From Akkermansia sp. (GTDB lineage Bacteria > Verrucomicrobiota > Verrucomicrobiia > Verrucomicrobiales > Akkermansiaceae): 55,742 nt of DNA. Positions 51,204-55,742 of the stretch are shown here, piece by piece. Numbering within the stretch: the first letter of the stretch is position 1; every line of letters starts with the position of its first letter. Under the pieces are notes generated by a model, which was not told the DNA's origin, ran no database searches, and saw only the letters and a list, made by a program, of their open reading frames with translations. Where the stretch lies: assembly GCA_017399165.1 (NCBI GenBank), contig JAFQEF010000054.1, forward strand, positions 1-55,742, given 5' to 3'. The position numbers and the translations under genes are program-made.

Positions 51204-52172
51204 TTAGTTTTTAGGCAGACGAATAAACTTGGAGGGATCAGAGGTATCACTGGTGGTTTGCCATATTTCCCAGGCTTCCCACCCGTCTTGCAACAGGGCG
51301 GCCGCCTTGTTGTTGCGGGCTGCGGCAGAGGGCATACCCAGCACAACAACCAGCAGGCGTTGCGCATAGGTGGACTGCTTGCCGAGGGTGGGGTTGTATG
51401 CCTTAACACTGCCACGCTTGGCGGATGCCATGAGGCAGTACCCGGCGGAGCCGGAGCCCGCGGAGCGAATGCCATCCACCCCTTGGCTTGCCAGCAAGCG
51501 GTTGGTGTTGGTAATTTGCACGGGGCGTGTGCCCAAGCCGTTTATGATATTGGCGGTGTAGCTTGTTTTGGAGCAGATGGTTTGTACCTGCGGGCGCTCT
51601 ATGGCATAAATGCCCAGCAGCACCATGTCTCTGGCGGTAGAGGTAGAGCGCACGGCACCGTTGACACCTTTAAAGGTGGTTTGTTTCATGCCGATGGCTT
51701 CTGCCAACTTGTTCATTTGGATGAGGAAGGCCCCCTCCGGGTCTTGCGGGCTGAGCTTGTAGCCGCATGCCCAAGCCAAAGCGGTGGCGGCGGCGCTGTC
51801 ATCCCACATGAGGGTGGAGTGCAGGGCATCTCTCAGGCTGATGCGGTCTCCCGGGCGCAGTTGCAGCAGGTTGGAGCTCGGCCAACGGCAGGCTGCTTGC
51901 GGCACCGTCAGCATGGTGTCCATGCTCAGGTTCTCGGCCTTCATCCAGTCCATCACCACCAAGGCGGTGGCAATGTTGGAGAGCATGCCGATGGGGCGGC
52001 GCTCATTGGCGTTCTCAGAGAAGAGGACGCGCTCGTTGTTGGTCTCTACAACAATGTAGCTCGGCGACATTTCTGCGGCCGACTTAGCGGAAAATACTTG
52101 GCTGCAGGCGCTCAGCATCACTGCTGCACCCGCGCACAGTATACCTGTAATCCTGTTTATCGCTTTATTCAT
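51204..52172 (-). CDS. S11 peptidase (PBP5/DacA)-like lipoprotein, probably catalytically dead
   Basis: A 322-residue lipoprotein (lipobox LSAC, Cys23) with the fold of D-alanyl-D-alanine carboxypeptidases. The alignment is clear: ETNNERVLFSENANERRPIG, LQLRPGDRISLRDALHSTLM and the GYCLMASAKRG block. All three active-site motifs are altered: SxxK becomes GMLS (62-65), SGN becomes DSA (125-127) and KTG becomes RSA (236-238). It is therefore likely a pseudoenzyme, perhaps binding peptidoglycan or a partner. Its start overlaps the stop of the second PFK gene (ATGA), and the intact PFK gene follows. The location within a glycolytic operon is unusual. Confidence 0.8.
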   Translation of the reverse strand: MNKAINRITGILCAGAAVMLSACSQVFSAKSAAEMSPSYIVVETNNERVLFSENANERRPIGMLSNIATALVVMDWMKAENLSMDTMLTVPQAACRWPSSNLLQLRPGDRISLRDALHSTLMWDDSAAATALAWACGYKLSPQDPEGAFLIQMNKLAEAIGMKQTTFKGVNGAVRSTSTARDMVLLGIYAIERPQVQTICSKTSYTANIINGLGTRPVQITNTNRLLASQGVDGIRSAGSGSAGYCLMASAKRGSVKAYNPTLGKQSTYAQRLLVVVLGMPSAAARNNKAAALLQDGWEAWEIWQTTSDTSDPSKFIRLPKN

Positions 52173-53326
52173 TTCTTGCTTTTTGTCGACTTGCAGCCTT
52201 TAGCTGTGGCTTTGCAGGGCTTGGGGGCCATTTCATCCGGCGTGAGGTCGCCGAAGATGATACCCAACTCTCTGGCAGTGCGAACAATGTGACTTTCTTT
52301 GGTGATGGTTCGGGGCTCTGCAATGGCCTCTGCAATGGGTACGCTGTCCACATTAAGACCATTGAGCACCATAGTGCGGCCAAACTGTTTTTCTTCAATG
52401 AGCTTCACAGCCTCTACACCGAAACGGATGCCCAAGATGCGGTCGAACGGGCAGGGGGAACCACCACGCTGGGTGTGGCCTAGCACGCAGTAGCGGGTCT
52501 CTATGCCGGTCATCTCTTCAAGCATTTTGGAGAGTCTGTTACCGATGCCGCCCAAACGTTCGTCACCGTTATCTTTGTTGCGTACGGTCACCAGCTTGCC
52601 GTTGAGGCGGCAGCCTTCTGCCACAACAACGATGATTTCTCGCTGTCCCTTGGCCTTCTTGGCTTTGATGCACTCTACCACCTTGTCCAAATCAAACTCG
52701 ATTTCGGGGATGAGTACCACATCTGCCGCAGAGGAGATACCGCTGTGCAGCGCAATCCAGCCGGATTGGTCGCCCATTACCTCTACCACCATCATGCGCT
52801 GGTGGGCGTTGGCCGTGGTGCGAATGCGGTCTATGCTCTCCGATACCACTGATACCGCGCTCTGGAAACCGAAGGTGTAGTCGGAGGCGGGGCAGAGGTC
52901 GTTGTTGATGGTCTTGGGGATGGAGATAACCGGCAGGCCTTCTTCTGACAACAGGCTGGCGGTGCGGGCAGAGCCGTTACCACCGATAACAGCCAGAGCC
53001 TCCAGCCCGAGTGCGGTGATGGTTTTGGTGGCCTTGGCCATAATCTCGGGCTCCACGCGGGCTCGACCGAGCTTGTTGATGTTGACCTTGAAATTACCTG
53101 TGTTGGTGGTGCCCAGAATGGTGCCACCAAAGGAGCGGATCTTGTGCGCCTTGTAAGGCGTGAGCATTTCATAGCGACGCCCGCCTGCTACGGGGAGCAG
53201 ACCTTCAAAGCCGTCATGGAAACCGATAACGCGCCAACCGCGTCTGTACGCGGCTGACACGTAACCTTCAATGACGGCATTGATGCCGGGGCAGTCACCA
53301 CCGGAGTTTAGTATGCCTATAATCAT
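52169..53326 (-). CDS. PFK-family paralogue with substituted catalytic residues
   Basis: A 385-residue PFK homologue, similar along its whole length to the other PFK of this operon. Three key sites differ: GGDG is GGNG (Asn117), the catalytic-base motif TIDND is TINND (Asn141) and MGR is MGD (Arg lost). GHTQRGG and the glycine-rich N-terminus are kept. A regulatory or sugar-phosphate-sensing subunit is more likely than a normal kinase; a different activity cannot be excluded. A Lys/Ser-rich tail (CKATAKGCKSTKSKK) is extra. It lies 25 bases after the epimerase gene and overlaps the S11-like gene. Confidence 0.85.
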   Translation of the reverse strand: MIIGILNSGGDCPGINAVIEGYVSAAYRRGWRVIGFHDGFEGLLPVAGGRRYEMLTPYKAHKIRSFGGTILGTTNTGNFKVNINKLGRARVEPEIMAKATKTITALGLEALAVIGGNGSARTASLLSEEGLPVISIPKTINNDLCPASDYTFGFQSAVSVVSESIDRIRTTANAHQRMMVVEVMGDQSGWIALHSGISSAADVVLIPEIEFDLDKVVECIKAKKAKGQREIIVVVAEGCRLNGKLVTVRNKDNGDERLGGIGNRLSKMLEEMTGIETRYCVLGHTQRGGSPCPFDRILGIRFGVEAVKLIEEKQFGRTMVLNGLNVDSVPIAEAIAEPRTITKESHIVRTARELGIIFGDLTPDEMAPKPCKATAKGCKSTKSKK

Positions 53327-53351
53327 ATCTTGTTATGTTGTGTATGTGAAA

Positions 53352-54542
53352 TTACTTGTCGGAGCAGGGGGCTGCAATGGCGCCGAAGTAGTGGGCGCAG
53401 CACCACAGCATACGCGGGTGGTGGAAGAAGGATTTCCACATGCTGCCCTTGAGCCCGTTGGTGGTTGTGCCGTCCTGGTTGCAGTAGCCGAACCACTCGC
53501 CGTGTTCTTTATCCTGCAGGTGCTCGAATGCCCAGTCGTGAATCTTTTGATGCCACTCGGCATACTTTTCATCACCTGTCATGACATAAGCCAGGCAGGT
53601 GCCGATGAGTGCCTCATCGTGCGGCCACCAGAACTTCATGTTGTGCCAGTACTCCTGCACGGGTTTGTTGTACACGTCTGTGTAGTACAGCAAGCCACCG
53701 TACTTCTTGTCCCAGCCGCGGGCCAGAGCCCAGTCAATCATTTTGCAGCCGATTTCAATGAGCTTCTTGTCGCCACCGCGGTAGCGGGCTTCCTCCAGCA
53801 CAAACCAGCCGCCTTCAATGTCGTGGCCGGGGTTGAGGATGCGCTCGTCGAAGTGGTCTATCACAGAGCCGTCGGGGGCTACATTCTCCAGCACGGCCTT
53901 TATGTCCTCGTGCAGGAAGAGGCGTTGCAGGTCATCTATGCAGCGGTCAATCCACCCGGTGTAGAAACCGTCTGCATCCCCCAAATAACGGCGCAGCTCT
54001 TGTGCCGTTACAATCATGATCATGCGGCAGCCCAAGTTCTCACCGGGGCGGTTGCCCGTGCTCTTGGGGGCCATTTTGCCGGGGGTGAAGAAGATGTCTG
54101 CGTAGATGTCGAACCAGTGGCGGGCGCGCTCTGCGCTGTGGGCATCTCCCGTGGCGCCGTAGTGTGCTGCCCAGGCAATGGCTGCAAAACACTCACTGTA
54201 GGCGTAGCGTCGCTTGCGGATGGGTGTGCCCTCCGCCGTCATATGAAAGTACATGCGCCCGTCTGCGGGGTCCACGCACTTCTCTTCCAGGAACTTGAGT
54301 GCGCTTTCGGCGTACTGCATCCATTCCGGGCGTTTCTCGATGCTGTTGTAGCAGGTAAGGAGCATCCAAGCCATACGGCCTTGTGCCCATACGTTCTTGT
54401 CGGTGTCTACCAAGGTGCCGTCTTGCGCGCAGCAGTGGTAGAGGCCCCCGTTCACCGTGTCCAGTGAACGGGGAAACCAGAACGGCTCCACCTCATTGAG
54501 CAGCTTGTCTTTGTAGAATTGACCAAGTGCTTTGGTATCCAT
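53352..54542 (-). CDS. N-acylglucosamine 2-epimerase
   Basis: The enzyme converts N-acetylmannosamine to N-acetylglucosamine, the step after sialic acid cleavage. The 396-residue (alpha/alpha)6-barrel has the family segments NVWAQGRMAWMLL, YAYSECFAAIAWAA, NPGHDIEGGWF, FWWPHDEALIG and the C-terminal FFHHPRMLWCCAHYFG with catalytic-region histidines. It follows nanA by 21 bases, which supports ManNAc as substrate over cellobiose or other AGE-family sugars. Confidence 0.92.
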   Translation of the reverse strand: MDTKALGQFYKDKLLNEVEPFWFPRSLDTVNGGLYHCCAQDGTLVDTDKNVWAQGRMAWMLLTCYNSIEKRPEWMQYAESALKFLEEKCVDPADGRMYFHMTAEGTPIRKRRYAYSECFAAIAWAAHYGATGDAHSAERARHWFDIYADIFFTPGKMAPKSTGNRPGENLGCRMIMIVTAQELRRYLGDADGFYTGWIDRCIDDLQRLFLHEDIKAVLENVAPDGSVIDHFDERILNPGHDIEGGWFVLEEARYRGGDKKLIEIGCKMIDWALARGWDKKYGGLLYYTDVYNKPVQEYWHNMKFWWPHDEALIGTCLAYVMTGDEKYAEWHQKIHDWAFEHLQDKEHGEWFGYCNQDGTTTNGLKGSMWKSFFHHPRMLWCCAHYFGAIAAPCSDK

Positions 54543-54563
54543 GAGGAAAGCGGGGGTAAGGGG

Positions 54564-55490
54564 TTATTTGTAGATAGCCCAATCGTAGAAACCGATGGCT
54601 TTCAGCTCGCTCTTGAGTGCCTCAAGCGTGGCTTTGTCCTGCTTGCCCATGGGCAGGCGTGCCGGGCCGAAGTCCACACCCGTCCACTCGCTCATCAGGT
54701 ACTTGCAGCAGCCCATGTAGCCCTTGCCGGCAATAATGTTGATCATGGTGACAGAGAGCCGTTGCAGGCGGCGGGCCTCGGCCAGGTCGCCGGCATCCAC
54801 AGCCTTCATGATATCATCATACAGCTTGGGGGCATAGTTGAAGGAGGAGCCTACACCACCCTTGGCACCTGTTGCGTAGGCACCCAGGAACCACTCGTCC
54901 ACACCCCAGGGGATGTCATACTTGCCACCCTCGTAGTTAAGGGCATCCATGTACAGGGCAAGGTCGGGGTTGGTGAACTTAACACCCACAAAGTTGGGGA
55001 TCTTCTTGGCGCAGGCCTCAATCACCTTAACGGGGTTAAAGCCCACGTGAGTAAGCACGGGGATGTCGTAGAAATAGTAGGGCAGCTCCGGTGCGCCGGA
55101 GGCCTCCACTGCCAAGCTGTCTACCAGCAAATCAATGTTACCCGGCTTGAAGTAGCAGGGGGCATTGCTGGCGGTTGCCGTTGCACCGCATTGGGCAGCG
55201 TATGCAGCGAGCTCGCGGCCATCGTACACGCAGTTGCCACCGGTGTGTACCACGACATCAATGCCGTATTTCTTGCCGGCTTCGCCCCAAGCAGCCATGT
55301 TTTCCTTGCGCTCGGTAAGCTGCATGTGTGCAGATTCACCCGTGGAGCCGGTGATGAATACGGACTTGATGCCCTGGGAGGCAAGGAACTTAGCCTGAGC
55401 ATCTACTGCGTTGGGGTTGCAGCTTCCGTCGGCGTTCATCGGCGTGTGTGTGGCGGCGCAAAGGCCGTGAATCTTGAATGTCGTGTTCAT
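54564..55490 (-). CDS. nanA: N-acetylneuraminate lyase
   Basis: NanA splits sialic acid into pyruvate and N-acetylmannosamine. The 308-residue DapA/NAL barrel has the carboxylate motif GSTGE (48-52), Tyr141 in YYFYDIP and the Schiff-base Lys171 in FVGVKFTN. The residues after GSTGE and the adjacent epimerase favour sialic acid over dihydrodipicolinate synthase activity. It is the first gene of the operon. Upstream only a weak promoter candidate (TTGAAA-N17-TAAAAA) was found. No sialic acid transporter or sialidase is in the window. Confidence 0.93.
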   Translation of the reverse strand: MNTTFKIHGLCAATHTPMNADGSCNPNAVDAQAKFLASQGIKSVFITGSTGESAHMQLTERKENMAAWGEAGKKYGIDVVVHTGGNCVYDGRELAAYAAQCGATATASNAPCYFKPGNIDLLVDSLAVEASGAPELPYYFYDIPVLTHVGFNPVKVIEACAKKIPNFVGVKFTNPDLALYMDALNYEGGKYDIPWGVDEWFLGAYATGAKGGVGSSFNYAPKLYDDIMKAVDAGDLAEARRLQRLSVTMINIIAGKGYMGCCKYLMSEWTGVDFGPARLPMGKQDKATLEALKSELKAIGFYDWAIYK

Positions 55491-55742
55491 GGTAAGATGT
55501 ACGGGGGTAAATTTTCCCTACCACTTTTTTACCTTATTTCATGCCTGTTTTCAAGTTTAAATTGCGATAATTACTGATATTTGCAGAAAAATATAGTGCC
55601 CGAACAGGGCAAACGCATTCGACAATGAACCCTGTAAGTGCATTATTTACAATGTACAATTTACCATTTGGGAATCTCTAAAAACTCTGGTGCCCTCACA
55701 AATTGGTAGTTGTGGGGGAGGAGGCGAGCGTTAGCGAGCCGA
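55491..55742. repeat. Intergenic DNA with dispersed repeat words
   Basis: No gene is seen up to the window end. CTCTAAAAACTC (55676-55687) is the exact reverse complement of 164-175, and ACAAATTGG (55698-55706) matches the other dispersed motif. The last bases (GGCGAGCGTTAGCGAGCC) recall the CGCTCGCC/GGCTCGC words at 50-70. Confidence 0.5.

Noticed and set aside
50094..53326. Two PFK genes as simple redundancy
   Set aside because: The second copy has coordinated changes at three active-site positions, so equal function is unlikely.

Overview
The window looks like a chromosomal segment of a mucin-foraging gut Verrucomicrobiota, most likely a relative of Akkermansia. Two secreted proteins end in a PEP-CTERM tail of the Akkermansia style. 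The gene content covers L-fucose, sialic acid, galactose and alpha-GlcNAc use plus an M60-type mucinase candidate. No rRNA or tRNA gene was seen, so the taxonomy is inferred from proteins only.

Layout. 1-279: repeat-rich intergenic DNA. 280-4245: peptide deformylase, gamma carbonic anhydrase-like protein, RNase D and a TPR lipoprotein. 4342-8256: two tandem IdeS/Mac-like cysteine protease genes with PEP-CTERM tails; one is broken by a frameshift in a run of six A. 8445-12869: glycine cleavage genes gcvT-gcvH-gcvP. 12931-18320: an accessory islet with a 33-bp tandem array (about 21 copies), an AAA/DUF4143 ATPase, two orphan overlapping ORFs, and a DUF2075 helicase/nuclease-like protein coupled to an XRE regulator. 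18421-23076: thioredoxin-like protein, then an ankyrin - M60 peptidase - glycosyltransferase operon. 23098-29371: fucP-fucI and glycosyltransferase-fucK. 29489-37200: ugd, folE2, rpsR, rpmG, a DksA-like protein, malQ and three small lipoproteins. 37237-41711: ubiE-icd-acidic membrane protein, and a phosphoethanolamine transferase. 41712-42183: repeats. 42184-49890: galK with an SSS symporter, a nucleotidyltransferase, a secreted orphan and a GH89 alpha-N-acetylglucosaminidase. 50094-55490: a five-gene operon nanA - N-acylglucosamine 2-epimerase - PFK paralogue - S11-like protein - PFK.

How the genes fit together. Secreted M60 peptidase, IdeS-like proteases and GH89 would open mucin. FucP/I/K handle fucose, GalK with the SSS symporter galactose, and NanA plus epimerase sialic acid to GlcNAc, with a phosphofructokinase in the same operon as the sialic acid genes.

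Four points stand out. (1) Many promoters place the -10 box only 6-18 nt before the start codon, implying leaderless or nearly leaderless mRNAs, and Shine-Dalgarno sites are mostly missing. (2) The nan/pfk operon carries a PFK paralogue with Asp-to-Asn changes at catalytic positions next to an S11 peptidase-like lipoprotein that has lost all three catalytic motifs. (3) The 33-bp array is open in five of six frames and contains a 330-bp higher-order duplication. (4) Both sugar transporters carry large soluble inserts; the one in FucP resembles an ankyrin repeat.
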